64,000 bases of DNA from Byssochlamys sp. IMV 00236 (GCA_001931875.2 MSJH02000840.1:1-64000), one strand, 5' to 3'; numbered from the stretch's first letter, positions 23,301-35,281 are shown. Notes: generated from the sequence alone by a model not told the origin. Numbers and translations are program-made.

Positions 23301-24253
23301 ACCAATGCTATCGAGATATAAGTGCACTGCATTTATGTGGATTGACAATATGAACGCAAGATCAATCCGACAGATAGCGTTAATTGAAGCTGGACATTCT
23401 CATACGGCATTGAATATTCCCAGAAACAATCAACTCTCATCTCCTGGGATGGACTGCTTCCTTGAGGAAGCTCCTAGGTAGCTCTGTTATTTCGAATCCT
23501 CTCCATAATGAACTCGAATATTCCTTAAATATGAAAACCAGCCAATCAGGGTTCCTTTACATGCATCTACGCTTCAGGGTCAGGAATTGCCCTATCCACC
23601 GCTAGTCGAAAAGTACATCTTCCTGTGAGGCCGTGGACAGACTTCATATGTATGATATGTGGAATACGAAACATTCAAACTCAAACTCGAACATGTTCAT
23701 GCATCCTATTCACAGACTTTTATTATCATCTCGGGGAACCGTATTTAGGAACGGGTAGCATCGACTCAACTACTAGGTACCTAGCAAATGTTACATGTCC
23801 GTATTTGACGGAGACATATCAATTATCATAATTTTCCTGTTTGAGCTGAAAATCCTCGATATAGTGAAACTCAATATGTCCGATTGTTCCTACAAAACTC
23901 CCTGTCACAGGTCGGACACATGTATACTGTACAAATGATCAGTAATGCCTCAGGCAAACACCCAAGGACGGCAATGCTTGGCGTTTCCGAGTCCCGCCAT
24001 ACATATCTAACGGATACATATCGCCTCTATTTCAATCTGGAAGTATTTACCATTACTTCATCAACCTGCATCAACTTGACAATACGCTCTAATAAAGCAT
24101 CAAATCCACAGCAAAAAGTACCTTTTCAGATCGTTCAACATCCTTGACTTGATTCTCAAGTACACGTGACGCCACACGGGCTCCGTCCCGTATTATCTGT
24201 CCGATCAGCTCGTGCGCCACCGGCTAGACAACGAACGATTCGGGTCGCCCGTC
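20365..24253. other. Gene-poor 3.9-kb region
   Basis: No frame longer than 125 codons and none with recognisable motifs on either strand. The first third (20.4-22.4 kb) is of ordinary GC and carries many overlapping 60-125-codon frames on both strands. The rest (22.4-24.1 kb) is AT-rich. No terminal inverted repeats, LTRs or transposase motifs could be identified by eye. It may hold a decayed element, a non-coding RNA or regulatory DNA. Confidence 0.5.
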
Positions 24254-24994
24254 ATGGTCTGCGGTAAATGCCAGAAGAAGCTCCAGAAGACTGAGCTGGC
24301 TACTCCGGGCGTGAAGCGGAAGAATGATATGTACTACGGCTCTCCGTCTACTACGTTAGGTGGCGGCGGAGATGCCAAGTCTAAGCCGACTTTGGGAAAT
24401 ACGGGAATCAGTAAGGTGAGTTGTGTTGGAATCGTGGTTCTTTTCTGGTTTTACATGCTTTATTCATGAATACTCGTATCAAGCTGTGATATTGTGTGTC
24501 GTGTTCTTTCTATGGATGAAGTTAAGATTAGTTACGGAACACATCCCTCTCTTTGATTGGTTTCGAATATCTGATATCATTCCTCTTTTTCATCTATCTA
24601 TCATCTAATTACCCAAATTCCCGCCGATCACACATAACAGCACATAACTAACAACCGCCAACAGAACAAACTCCTGAGTGCAAAGGCAAAGAACCCCTAC
24701 GCCGCATACGCATCTTCATGCGACCAATGCAAAACCAAGGTCGAGCAGGGCCGCAAATACTGTCAGACATGTGCGTATAAAAAGAACGGTACGTGCATCA
24801 ATGAATTGTCTCCTTCCTTCTGCTCTTCAGTTCTGATTGATTATTCTCTTCTCTTCTCTGGCTCTCGTTTGGTTCTGGGTACACGTCCGTTGCTAATGAT
24901 CAATCTAGCATGTCCGATGTGTGGAAAGAGTTTGAGTTCAAAGACCTCGACAACTCAGCCGGTTGTACAGGGGCAGAAGTTTAATTTGAAGTAG
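24254..24994 (+). CDS. CRIPT homologue (cysteine-rich PDZ-binding protein family), 123 aa
   Basis: Three exons: 24254-24415, 24665-24788 and 24909-24994, with introns of 249 and 120 nt. The product starts MVCGKCQKKL and ends in the CRIPT signature. Four CxxC pairs are present: CGKC, CDQC, CQTC and CPMC. Conserved blocks include NKLLSAKAKNPYA, CKTKVEQGRKYCQTCAYKKNACPMCGKS and the ending VVQGQKF. The family is found across eukaryotes. In animals it was named for binding PSD-95, but its universal distribution and reported links to spliceosome components point to a basic nuclear role. A further ATG upstream (24212) would add 14 residues before MVCGKC and is unlikely. The gene converges with the L46 gene (388 bp between stop codons). 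Confidence 0.92.
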
Positions 24995-25382
24995 GATGGG
25001 GTGATCTTGTGATATGCTGTTGTGGTGATGATTCATTTCATATTTGTGGTAATAGTATTTCTTGATGGCATTGTCCAAGAGATTGGGTATTATGATTGGG
25101 AGTTTTAGGAGTTACTTATAGGAGCGCTCAATGGGAATGGAGAAACTTGAAAATCATTTTGCGAACTGATAATAGTATCTAGTTATACATCTCAAAGTAT
25201 ATGCTCTTCTGTGAAAATCCCCATTTACGCTACAGACGGATATAAGCAAGACGCCAACTGGCCTTCACAATGCAGGAGAGGGGAAGAAAGAGACCATCGA
25301 ACGGATATGCACTCGTAGTTGCTTTCGTCTCGGCGAATCCACCATCGTACAAGCCTCCTCTCATAACTCTTCGTCTCACCAT
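24995..25382. terminator. Convergent 3' region between CRIPT and mitochondrial L46 genes
   Basis: The two genes end tail to tail here, so this AT-rich 388-bp segment must hold both polyadenylation regions. No specific poly(A) signal can be assigned with confidence. Confidence 0.4.
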
Positions 25383-26581
25383 TTACCTCTCCGCCAGCAT
25401 GTTCCGGATGTGGCTGAAGTACTGGGGCAGGACGAGAGACTGAATCTCATCCTTGGCCAGCCACTTGAAGTCCTGGAGACCCTGGTTGTTGGCCTTGAGA
25501 TCAGCTTGGCCGGCCATGATGCGGCCTTTCATGAAGAAAGTCTTCTCGCCCAGAAGCTCGACTCCAGACTTCTCATCCACCTTGGGCTTCCGGTTGTTGT
25601 AAACGTGGTGGCCAACAGGGTGGTAGCCGACCATCCAGGTGTTCATGTTGATACCAGCAGACTGGGCGAGGGTTCGTTCAGCAGCCTAGAATAGCAGAAA
25701 CATGGTCAGTTTCTGTACTCTGGCTGATAATCATAGGCAGGATAGAAAGATATCATGTTAGAGTACTCACCGTTCGAAGATTCTCGCCCTCCTCCACGGG
25801 TGAGCTCGGGAACTTCCAGTATCCTTCCTTGGTCTGGACAAGTAGATAGAGTGTACGTTGCAGGGCGCGGTTCAGGCTTTTCTGGTCATTCTTCTGGTCC
25901 GCCTCTGTCACACGAGGGAACGGCCGCGGAACCTCCTCCTTCTTGGTTCCTTCCTGAGTGCCGGTGGTGGTACTCTCCGCATCGCGCACAAGCATCTCAA
26001 TCTGGTGCTCTGGCTCGGATTCGACTGCACCAACTAGCAGCTCATCATTCCATGCGTCCGGGGAATAGGCATTGTATTTTCCGATATCGCGGGAAGGAGT
26101 CTGGCGCTCCCGGTACTTGCGCTTCCAATCTTCGTCGGCGGGCGTACCTCGCTTGAAGTAGAAGTATCTGGTGAAAGGAAGAGCAAGACGCTCGTTTAAT
26201 CGCTTCTGATAGAAATAGTATGCTTTTTCAAACGGCGTCAGGTCGCGGGTGATCTGCGGAGGCCGAGAGAGCAGAACTCCGGCATTAATGACATAGGTAG
26301 GTTTCAAGACCGGATGAGTAGCAGCGGTATCTGGTTTCGATGAACCCGGAGATAGAGGAGCAGGTTCAGACTGGCTCTCTGCAGTTGCTGCGGCAGCAGT
26401 AGCATAGTTGCGGCGGACAAGTGTTTCTTGACAGCTTCTGCACACCGCGGAGTCGAAGACAGAAGGCCCTGTGAGAAAAGAGACATCAGCAACAGCGCAC
26501 CCCACACATTGATTGAAGGCCGGGAAATAACATACGCAATAGCGTCGCTATGCGCCTGGCACCATTGGATCCTGCAGCCAT
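25383..26581 (-). CDS. mrpl17: Mitochondrial large-subunit ribosomal protein L46 (yeast MRPL17), 348 aa
   Basis: Three exons on the minus strand: 26581-26536, 26468-25771 and 25685-25383. The N-terminus (MAAGSNGARRIATLLRPSVF...RRNYATAAAA) is Arg/Ser/Ala-rich, a typical mitochondrial import signal. The mature part shows family blocks: VINAGVLLSRPPQITRDLTPFEKAYYFYQKRLNERLALP, then LYLLVQTKEGYWKFPSSPVEEGENLRTAAERTLAQSAG, a Nudix-like fold retained without a Nudix box. WMVGYHPVGHHVYN and FFMKGRIMAGQADLKAN follow. The protein is a structural component of the mitochondrial 54S subunit. Intron 1 separates the import signal and is supported by frame restoration at Arg (C|GG). Confidence 0.93.
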
Positions 26582-27109
26582 CTCCCCGACAGTGCTGGAT
26601 ATTGGGCGCTCGTGGATTCCGGTCTCTCCAAGAAAAGTTCACGGTTGTCCATCCGCCTGAGAGCGCTGCGAGCCTCCGAAGACGCGCTAGTCCCCAGACG
26701 GGTTAGCCTCCGCGTGACCAGACCGGGCTACTCAAAACCGCCCGCTTGTTGCTCTATTTTCGCAATTTTTCTTCTCTACAGCACCCATCCTTATCATCAC
26801 TGCGTTCTGTTACTCCACGACCAGTCGATCATTTAGTGGTGCTCAGAGCGATATGCAGTCAATTTTCGCTAGCGGTACCTTCTCAATCAAGGCGTACGGT
26901 TAGATAGACTCTGCATACATAATTCTGACCCATGCTGAGCCGAAAGAGAATCTCTTTTTGAGCTCTAGTTGGCACCTAGTTGGTGATTATGTTAGACATT
27001 TCATCTTCTTCTAAGACTACGTAGTCCAGGGTATTCTAAGCCCATGGATGGCATCTGTGTAGGACCAAGTGGTCGTGTACTGGGGCAGAGCAGCAAAGAG
27101 GCCGAAAGT
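26582..27109. other. Intergenic, 528 bp
   Basis: Promoter of the L46 gene and 3' flank of the PARN-like gene. No repeat or RNA gene noticed. Confidence 0.6.
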
Positions 27110-29132
27110 CTATCTTTGACTTTTCACCTTGCCTAAGACGCAGACTCGTTCCTCCGTTCCAAATACGCGGAGTTTGTTTCCATAGACCTTCCAGAATGAC
27201 GCCCCGAAACGAGGGATGAGCTCTCCATCCTTGACTTTTTGCGCTATCGCTTCTTCGTCCTCGAAGGCCAGGAGCTGAGGCTCTGTAGGACCAGCCAACG
27301 GATTGGCACTCGCCGGTATCTCGCTCTCAGGGACATCTTCTATCTCTTCAGCCAGGTCTGTCAGAAGATCATATTTGGTCCGATGTGCAAAGGCTGAGCG
27401 GATCCTAGTAACCTCTTCTCGTTGCTGCCAGTCGACCGGTTTCTGGGCAGGTCGGTCTTTTCTAGAAGTTTTGCCGGTCATCTCGACAGAGCTGTTCCCC
27501 GATGTACTCGATGCACAAGATGCTGAACTGTCCAGGCTGAGTTCACTCATCTCGGTATAGATATCCCGCTTTGGGACGAATGATTTTGCTCGTGGATCCA
27601 TAGGTATGCCTCCATTGCGTAGCTGGGAAGACAACTTGATGAATACTTGGGCTGTGAGCAGACTGTCGTACCCTGCTTCATGATGTAGTTTCTGGCCTTC
27701 GTATTTGTTATGGGTTGGGTCCACGACTAGCGACGCCCCGTTAGCAACAAAATCAGTATATATGAGAAGAGCTACCAACCGATGCTTGGTTTCTTCACGT
27801 CCTTCAGACTATCATTGATTTCCGAAAGCGACGAGGCAGGGTTGATTGAACCACACTCGTGCGTGGCCATGTATTTCGTATCAATAAGAACGGGGAAAAG
27901 GCCATGAACCAGTTCCTGAAACTCTTCCACACGTTCAGGCAAACTTCCGAAAAAGCAGCTGCAAAAATAGATTACGTCTGTGAAAAGATTATGACCGACT
28001 AGGACCGGCCTGTTTGCCAGTAACCGAAGCTTAAGCCTGTCAGCGAACTCTTTCAACGAATACTTGCCCTCAACAGAGGCTGAGTTTGCCATGATGCCCA
28101 TGAAGTATCCTGGGTCAAGCCTTGTCAAATCTCCCCCGGCCAAGGCCTCAGCGATCCATCTCATGCCTGTTTGCCTTAAGATGCGTTCATCCGTTCGCCT
28201 CACTCTTTCATTGGCGACATCTCTCTCTCGCGCTTCATCATAGGGGATAATCTGTACAAATGTAGGCTTTCCGATGGATCTCAATTCCGGGTATTCCGCT
28301 TCAATCAATCGATGGACTAGTCTTTTCTGGAACCTATTGAGTATTGTTGGAAGGGCATTCGGACCACTGACAGCACCGATATGACTGGGTGGCGGGATAT
28401 TGAGATAGCCTGCTCTCGTCTGATATCTAAATAAGTCGGGTGAACCGAAAGAGAATATTGAAACCTACTTCACCTAGAGCGAGCCAAGCTTCGATTCCCT
28501 GTCGAACAAGCTTTAAAAATTGCAAAGATTCAGTGTCTGTCTCCTTCACATCGATTGCACCAGTTTCTCGGGGCCGGTCTCTCCGTTCGTGAGCTTTGCT
28601 GAGCGCTATCCTTTCTTCGTCTCGAGACAGATAAGGAACACCTTCGGTGAAAGGAGCTTCCATGCGAAATTTATTCCCCACCAGAAACTCCACAGCTAGA
28701 AGGCATTAGTCTATATGTCATCCAAACAAAGATACGAATGAGATTGTACCGCTACTCTGGTATGACCAGATTCTCTCGACTTCCAGTCTCTGTTCAATGA
28801 TCGGACTGAGATAGAAATTGTACGGTTTGAGTGTGTAAGTTCCTACTGAATGTTAGCATAGTACCGATGATAAGCAATCAATAGCCGTCCTAGCCTGTCT
28901 TAGCATCTTCAAGTCCGATCGTGAGGCCAATTTGCAAGATCTGATACTTGTCTGCGGCTTCTTTGGCTTCAGCATAGCGTTCCTGAAGTGTTTGTCTTCG
29001 GGCACCGGTCAATCCCACTGGATTTGTGGCGATCCCAGAAAACTCAAGATCCAGCGATACAAAACAGCATGTTGCAATGCTATCTAAAATCCTCGGGAGG
29101 TGATAATAGAATGACTGGGAGGTGACATCCAT
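27110..29132 (-). CDS. PARN/CAF1-family poly(A)-specific 3'-5' ribonuclease, 604 aa
   Basis: Five exons on the minus strand: 29132-28895, 28842-28750, 28695-28469, 28419-27780 and 27726-27110. The CAF1/DEDD exonuclease fold is complete: Asp28 and Glu30 in FVSLDLEFSG (the same numbering as human PARN), Asp334 in VLVGHNLFTDVIYF, and His415 and Asp420 in HHEAGYDSLLTAQVF. These residues bind the two catalytic metal ions that remove 3' adenosines from RNA. Family blocks GTYTLKPYNFYLSP, LNIPPPSHIG and IDTKYMATHE are present. The length is close to animal PARN/PNLDC1; the insert between residues 190 and 300 replaces the R3H region and I see no convincing R3H motif. Intron 1 has a GC donor (ACAG|GCTAGG), the only way to avoid an in-frame stop. 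The gene diverges from the peroxin-26 gene across 591 bp. Confidence 0.9.
28843..28894 (-). other. GC-AG intron in the PARN-like gene
   Basis: On the coding strand the exon ends ACAG, the intron starts GCTAGG and ends CAGTAG, with a TGCTAAC-type branch sequence close to the acceptor. Joining restores T-G-T-Y-T-L-K-P-Y-N-F of the nuclease family. Reading on without splicing meets a stop codon at once. Confidence 0.75.
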
Positions 29133-29723
29133 ATTTACCCCAGGGGGCTTTCTCGTCCAGATGAGGGTGAAGACGTGAGAAGTCCAGAGTCGTAGGATAA
29201 TCAAGAGGGGACACGAAGAACACAATAGAATCCTAGCATAGTAATTGAATCCGAGCAGTTCAGCATTCATTCATCTATCTCATCATGCTTTCCATAACGC
29301 GGTTACAAGCATGATAATGAATGGCGGGATCTCCCCGGCCCCACCGTGCAATATGTCAATGGCAAATAAGGCAGCTGCTCAGAAGGACTATGGAGGAAAT
29401 ATGTAGAAGCAGCCACAATGTAACTATGCTAGCAAGCAAAGCAAAGCATCTAGATGGTGCCGCTTGACTGACGGGTGGCTTCGCTTAAGCGTTCTGTTTG
29501 GCGCCGGTTTCTCCAGATCCAGATCTCCATCCCGTGACATCAGCCTTCCCGCACCCCAGGCGACGCGTGCCGAGGGTAAAGTGAAGCTCTCCAACTCCAA
29601 CCCTGTCTTCGGTCACTCAAAGCGCATCAGGTCTCGACAAAGAACCTACATCTTGTCCTGTTTCAGTATTTACCCATAAAAGCCGTTATTAGGGCGAGAT
29701 CTTCGGATCCACAGCTTCCGACA
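29133..29723. promoter_or_regulatory. Divergent promoter region, PARN-like / peroxin-26 genes
   Basis: The two genes start head to head 591 bp apart, so this interval should hold both promoters. No specific transcription-factor site could be assigned. Confidence 0.5.
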
Positions 29724-31146
29724 ATGGCCGACGATAGCTCATACCTATCCTCTTCGCATTCGCAATTACTTCCCACATCCTCTCCGCCTTCAACCTCGAA
29801 GCTGTGTTCGCAAACCTACAAGAAGGCATCTCAGCTTTTCCTAACGCGTCGATTGCAAGAAACTTTGACAACTCTCGAACCAATTGTCAACGCCCCGCCC
29901 AAAGATGAACAGTACATCAATGGCGATAATGCTGCGTCTTCTCTTGCGCCAATCGCGACCGCGTCGAGTAATCTAAGGATTAAGGTGTGGAACCTATATA
30001 TCACACTCCTTAGCGCCATTGTGGAGCTTGGGCCTGAGGAGGGGAAGAGCACATTTGGACAGAAAGAATGGAAGGCTCTTGTCTCCAAAGTCCGAGATGG
30101 AGACGTCTGGGAGTATATAGTACAGACCGGTTACAGAGGACGCGAGGGCTCAGTAGATGCGGAAGTCGTGTATAACTTGTCAGTCAGATACCCTACTGGC
30201 TATAGTGTTCTTTCTCTAACCATCGTCCTACAGAGCTACGTTGTTGTTGAATCACTCTCCATCACAGACTCTCAACCAACAGAGACTTGAGACCTACCTG
30301 TCGTCCTACGGACAGCCAAATCTGGACGTCGCAGCCCACATGGAGATGTCTCAACATGGATCCCGACGCCGCCACGCGCATGCTGCTAGCGGAACAGATA
30401 CTCCAAAGGACTTGGAGGCTAGAGTGAGGATACTCGAACTGTTCACCCTCCACGTTCTGCCGAGAAACGAGGAATGGGACTATGCTAGAGAGTTTATCCA
30501 GTTCAGCGAAGTGTTGGATGAAGAAAGGAAAGAGGCTTTCTTTCTGACGCTCGAAGGCCTGAAGGAAGAAAAAGATAGAGGCAGCCTGCGCGCTGCAGAG
30601 CTGCAACGAGAAAGGGAAGCTGAACTCGAACGCCAGGCGCGAGAGGAAGAGCGAAGAAGAGCAGAGGAAGAGCGAAGAAGGGCAGAGGAAGCTGCGGCTG
30701 CCGCACGCACCCAGCAGAACGGACACAAACGAACTGGCAGCGAGGTTGACTATGGCATTGAAAGCCACCCCAATGGGATATCCAAAAGCCGTGGCAACAA
30801 GTCAACGGAGAAGTCTGCAAGCAATAAGACGACTGATCCTTCGGGTCGGGCCACCTTCTCGCCGCCCCCTGAGTCGTCGAAGAATGTCAAAAAGACGCCC
30901 AAATCTCCACCCATGGTACGACAGGCGCGCGCCTTGGCAACTGCACTTCACAATCTTCTGCTCACTCTAGCGCGAAATGTGACCGGCAACCCGATGGCTC
31001 TTCTACGCATGCTTCTGTTCATGCTGGGCATCATCATGGCGGTTAGTAGACAAGATGTCCGAGAACGTGTGCGCAGGATCATGAATACGAGCTGGCAAAA
31101 GGTTCGAGGAACTGTGGGTGCGGGTGTGAAGGTCAGCTACATCTGA
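29724..31146 (+). CDS. Probable peroxin 26 (PEX26-like tail-anchored protein), 455 aa
   Basis: Two exons: 29724-30178 and 30234-31146. The N-terminal half is helical and TPR-like: SQTYKKASQLFLTRRLQETLTTLEPIV, then LRIKVWNLYITLLSAIVELG and ARVRILELFTLHVLPRNEEWDYAREFI. A long charged coiled coil follows, with ERRRAEEERRRAEEAAAAA around residues 290-310. Near the C-terminus one hydrophobic segment (MALLRMLLFMLGIIMAV) is followed by a basic stretch (RQDVRERVRRIM), as in membrane proteins with a tail anchor. This arrangement fits fungal PEX26, which holds the AAA-ATPase PEX1/PEX6 on peroxisomes. The assignment rests on recalled family character and topology, not an alignment, so another tail-anchored protein remains possible. 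Confidence 0.65.
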
Positions 31147-31466
31147 TCAAGAGCTGCTGATGCATGTTGCTGGTCCACACCACGTCGACTCATAGGGCTT
31201 GACGGATGACTTAGGATATTTTTCTCTCACATGCTTACGTGTATACTTACACCTTCCACTGTAAATAGATAACTAGGGATACAGTCTGGTAGAGACGGAA
31301 CTTGATTTAGGTCGCCTTGGATCTGAAATTGAAAATCATTGTACTGCTATCATATAAAGCAAGCTTGACACTTCTTTCATCGCAGTGCTGTCTTTCCGAG
31401 GAAGTGCTACGTATTATTATTTATTATTAAATCGCAATCTACCATCAGGTATACCTTTACACGACA
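31147..31466. terminator. Convergent 3' region, peroxin-26 / SLC10A7-like genes
   Basis: Tail-to-tail gene ends 320 bp apart. AT-rich around 31400-31430 (ATTATTATTTATTATTAAAT), suitable for polyadenylation of either transcript. Confidence 0.4.
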
Positions 31467-32853
31467 CTATTCTATCTCAATAGTCCGACGATCCGGCTCA
31501 CTACCGACCTCCTTCGAGTCCAAAGGAGATGCGTCATCAGGACCATCCGTGGTCCCAGTATGACTCTCAGGTTCACCAATACTCTCCATATCTTGCTTCT
31601 TTTGCAGTCTGCTATGCCATCTGCGGAATATATAGACCATGAAATGCGCCACGCAGACCTGTTCTGTGGTATAGAGCAGGACTGGGACCGACGTTTTCGC
31701 CTTCGTAAACAGGTCCACAGAGGACCACATGGCATACAGTAGCGGGATTCCCAACGCGGTTGTTTTAGCAGGGCCGCAGAAGCAGATAGCAATCGTCTCT
31801 TCGGGGTCGACTCTTTTAAAAATGCGTCGGCCCCACGGCAGAGTAGATAAGCACTTTGGTGGACGGGAGATGACGAAGCAGACCACTGTGAGAAAGAGAT
31901 ATAGGGCGATGTTGAATAGGACTACAAAGACGATGCTCTGGGCGGAGAGCGATTCGAGAGCGTTTGTAGCGAAGCAGGTTGAGAATGTGGTCCTGGAGAT
32001 GGCCTCGTTAGCATATAATTGTTGCTTTAGGTATATGCACTGCATTTCGCGCCTTCCAGAATCGCGGCAACACATACCATATAAGTAGTAACAGACACAA
32101 GGTGCCAACCTTCGCTACCTTGAACTTCTGAAGGACCCATGCGGTCTGATCTGACCAGGTCCATCGGATCAGTTGTCCCACCGCTAGCGGGATGAGTACA
32201 GCTAGACCTAACTGCTTAAAGACATCTCGATACATCTGGTTGAGTGCACCTTCCCCATGTTTCCATGCTGAGAACTCAGGTGTATTGGGTATCAGAGTGA
32301 CCGTCCATCCTGCAGTCACGAACGGACCTAGAACATTCGCAACCAGAACCTCCACCAGCGCTGCGGCGTCATCCCCACCGGCAGCTCTGGTCATGACCAC
32401 GTTCGAAGCGATCGTTGTCGGGATACATGCGACCAGGATATAGCCTGCCAGGACCGCTCGATCGATATGTCCCCTGGGGTCACCGGCCAACACTATATGT
32501 ACAATGGCGAGCACCAGCGCAGGAATGAACAGAAATGAAGTGACCTGGACGAGCACGTGGAGTCTCCAATTAAGCATATGCTTGAAAAGCTTCTGGCGGG
32601 GGATGCTGAGGCCCGATATCAGGAAGATCAATGCCACGGCGCCATATAGAATGCTGTATTCGGACCTGATTATGCCGCCTTGCTTTGCGACGTTTGGGAA
32701 GAAGTATGCCAGTACGCAAACCACACCCATACCAATGAGGAGCCACTGGTGTAGAAGGAATAATAGTACCTTCTTCACGACAGCAACTCCTCTCGTCTTC
32801 TTTGATTTCCTTTTCTCATTATGAGCACCGGCGACTTCACCGCCATTGGCCAT
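31467..32853 (-). CDS. SLC10A7 / RCH1-type SBF-like transporter, 433 aa
   Basis: Two exons on the minus strand: 32853-32078 and 31992-31467. Start ATG 32853 (MANGGEV) is preferred; an ATG 24 codons upstream would add a Cys/Arg-rich stretch not expected in the family. The product has about ten hydrophobic segments beginning WLLIGMGVVCVLAYFFPNVA, with family blocks IIRSEYSILYGAVALIFLISGL, LVACIPTTIASNVVMTRAAGGD, ANVLGPFVTA and CFCGPAKTTALGIPLLYAMW, as in human SLC10A7 and yeast/Candida Rch1. Known members sit in the plasma membrane or secretory pathway and restrain cytosolic calcium entry. The cytosolic C-terminal tail is acidic and Ser/Asp-rich. Confidence 0.9.
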
Positions 32854-35281
32854 CTTTATTCGGAAAAAAATGCGGCAACGACATGTGCACAACAGCCACG
32901 CTCGAAAGGTCCGTTCTCCGTCCACCGCGCCAATCTGGACCAGAGCACCATGGAGAATTAACGAGTATGATGAGCTGTCTTCTCCATTGCGATCGCAATA
33001 GCAGTGCGACGAGATCGGTGAAGCAGCCGACTGATAAGCCTACATCTTAGTGGTGGATCATCGGAGGGAGTCCGCTAGGTACATCTTTTTCCCCCGCAGC
33101 CATCGCTGGAATATTATCCGATCTTCACTGGCACTATCGACCACAGACTGTTGTTTATACATTGCAGTGCTAATGACAGAAGGCTTCAGTGGTACAGTAT
33201 TTGAGGTCGTGTGTTCACATCAACATTTTTTCTCCTACTTTCAATTTGGTCAGCTGGTTGGTGCTATCAAATAACAGCTTAGGAGTTCGTCATTGAACAT
33301 CCTCGACAAATTGTATCGACAAGAATCCAACCTAAGTGCTCAGATGAGTGTCTTCACATGTGTAAGAGAACTGTTTAGACTGAACATGTTCTAACACAGG
33401 TCAACCGTCAGCTTGTGATCGCGCCCTAACTAAAACACGTCCAGTCGATTACAATGAGCATGTGCCATCTGATTAGGATGCTTGTGAGAACCCAGCGGCA
33501 AAATTAGATATAACATAGATATCTATGGTTCGATCAAGGACGTGGAAAAGCGTTATTCATGTACCGGAGCAGAGAAGTCCGGCCCTCAACCGCGTGAAAG
33601 ATCACCCAGAAGCTAATCGACGGCCCGAGAAGATGGAACTCATAAGTATATATTTCGTGCCACTGAAAGGTATGGTAATTTGTATACAGTATCGGGCTCG
33701 GATAGCGGCAGGGAATCACTTCACTGCCGTCAAATATCGATATTATTACGAACAATTTCATGATTATACCGGTCTTTGGAAGACATAACTCCGCCGTCTC
33801 CGTCGTCTACTGAAAAGAAATACGATTATTAACTATCTAGTTGTTTTTATGGGTTTGCTTGATAATACACCCTGGCCTCGAACTCCGGCATGGATCACGG
33901 CGTGCCCTCAGCGTGGGTTTCCGGTAACCCGAGAATATTCCTGAGCTTCGAGCCGAGAACGGGGAAGTGGTATTCCTCCGTACCAGCAACTGAACCTGAA
34001 CGCTCTGGGCAACGGTTCTATCGTAGGAAGATCAAGGACAAGGAGTGACAACGATCAACAGCGTCCCGGGGAGATGGGGTAACCCTCCAGCAGGGACCAC
34101 CGAAAGAGAGCTCTTTTTCCTTTGGTCTGGAGAGGACCTAGTTAGGTGCAATATCGATTATCTATATATTATTATTACTAGCCGCTATGGATGCTTCATT
34201 CCGAGCTTCGGCGGCCAAAAGCTGGGGCAACCTCGGCTTAGGACGTCATGACAAAACCCGGAATATTACCGGCTTTACCCGCAAACGGTCGAGCCGATAG
34301 CGGCTGGCAGAGAGGACGAAGAGGATTATTACCGATATTACCAATCCTCTACTACTTTCATACCATAATTACCACTTGTGACCCAGCGCAGTGGACGCCG
34401 ATGAAGTCCATGACGACGTCGGATCTCCCGTGGAATGCCAGGAACGGCGTGAAATAGGCATGTCTCCATCGTTTATTGGCACCGATATCGTCTGGAGAAC
34501 CACTTTATCTACCCCTAACTTCTAAGGGAACCCCTAGCGGTAAAAGAACCCAGCTCATTTGACGGATGCAGATGGATCGATTCTGTGTGAACTTCCGAGG
34601 CCTCTCGGGACGTCTGGGAGCTCGACCAGCCCTGCGCAGGGTTAAAAGTAATAATAATTGATTAAATTACAGGACAGGTCACGGGCTCTACTCCGTAAGC
34701 TGTTCCGTCATATGCCTCGGAGTTAAGAGAGAGAGAGAGAGATGTGATCTATATGGATCATGGAGTACAAAAAGTGCGTCTCCTCCAGGTCGTGGGGAGA
34801 GCATTCGTGGTTCTTGATCCTCTCCCAAATTTGTGCGAGTTATCTCCGTGGTCGAGGTGGTTCTCCATCTTTCCGCTCGTCCAGACAGCTCTCTCCGCTT
34901 CCCCGTCATAGCTTCTCTCGTCGCTGGTCTTGGGCCGCCACCTTAACCAAGGTAAAGATCCTCGCTCCGGGCTCCCCCAGTTATAACCATTGGAGACCCC
35001 AAATCCCATCCGCCTTCACTTTCTGTTTGTGACGTCGGATTCTCTGAAGCCTGGTGCTGTTCCCCCTTGTGTTGCTCCCGAGGCCGTACTTGTATACTCG
35101 ACAAGCTCTACTCGGTCCATTGGTCCAAACTGCCGGTGCTTAAAAACTCACCCGGCTATAAAGAAGGAAAATTCCTCGAGAATCTGCCAAGCGCGAATCT
35201 CCATTGCAATTGAACGTCCAGCTCGACCGTTCGAGCAGCGATATTGGAATCTACAGCAATTGAAAGACTAAACTTTTAAAT
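32854..35281. other. Gene-free spacer of about 2.4 kb
   Basis: Holds the promoters of the SLC10A7-like gene (left) and the succinate-fumarate carrier gene (right). Several short open frames without motifs. A (GA)n tract lies at about 34725-34741, and a CCG-N8-CGG inverted repeat at 34595-34608. No tRNA-like internal promoter was found. Confidence 0.55.
34595..34608. promoter_or_regulatory. CCG-N8-CGG inverted repeat, candidate Zn2Cys6 factor site
   Basis: CCG at 34595-34597 and CGG at 34606-34608 flank eight bases, about 675 bp upstream of the succinate-fumarate carrier start. Fungal binuclear zinc factors often bind such pairs; the factor is unknown. One isolated motif of this kind can occur by chance. 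Confidence 0.3.
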
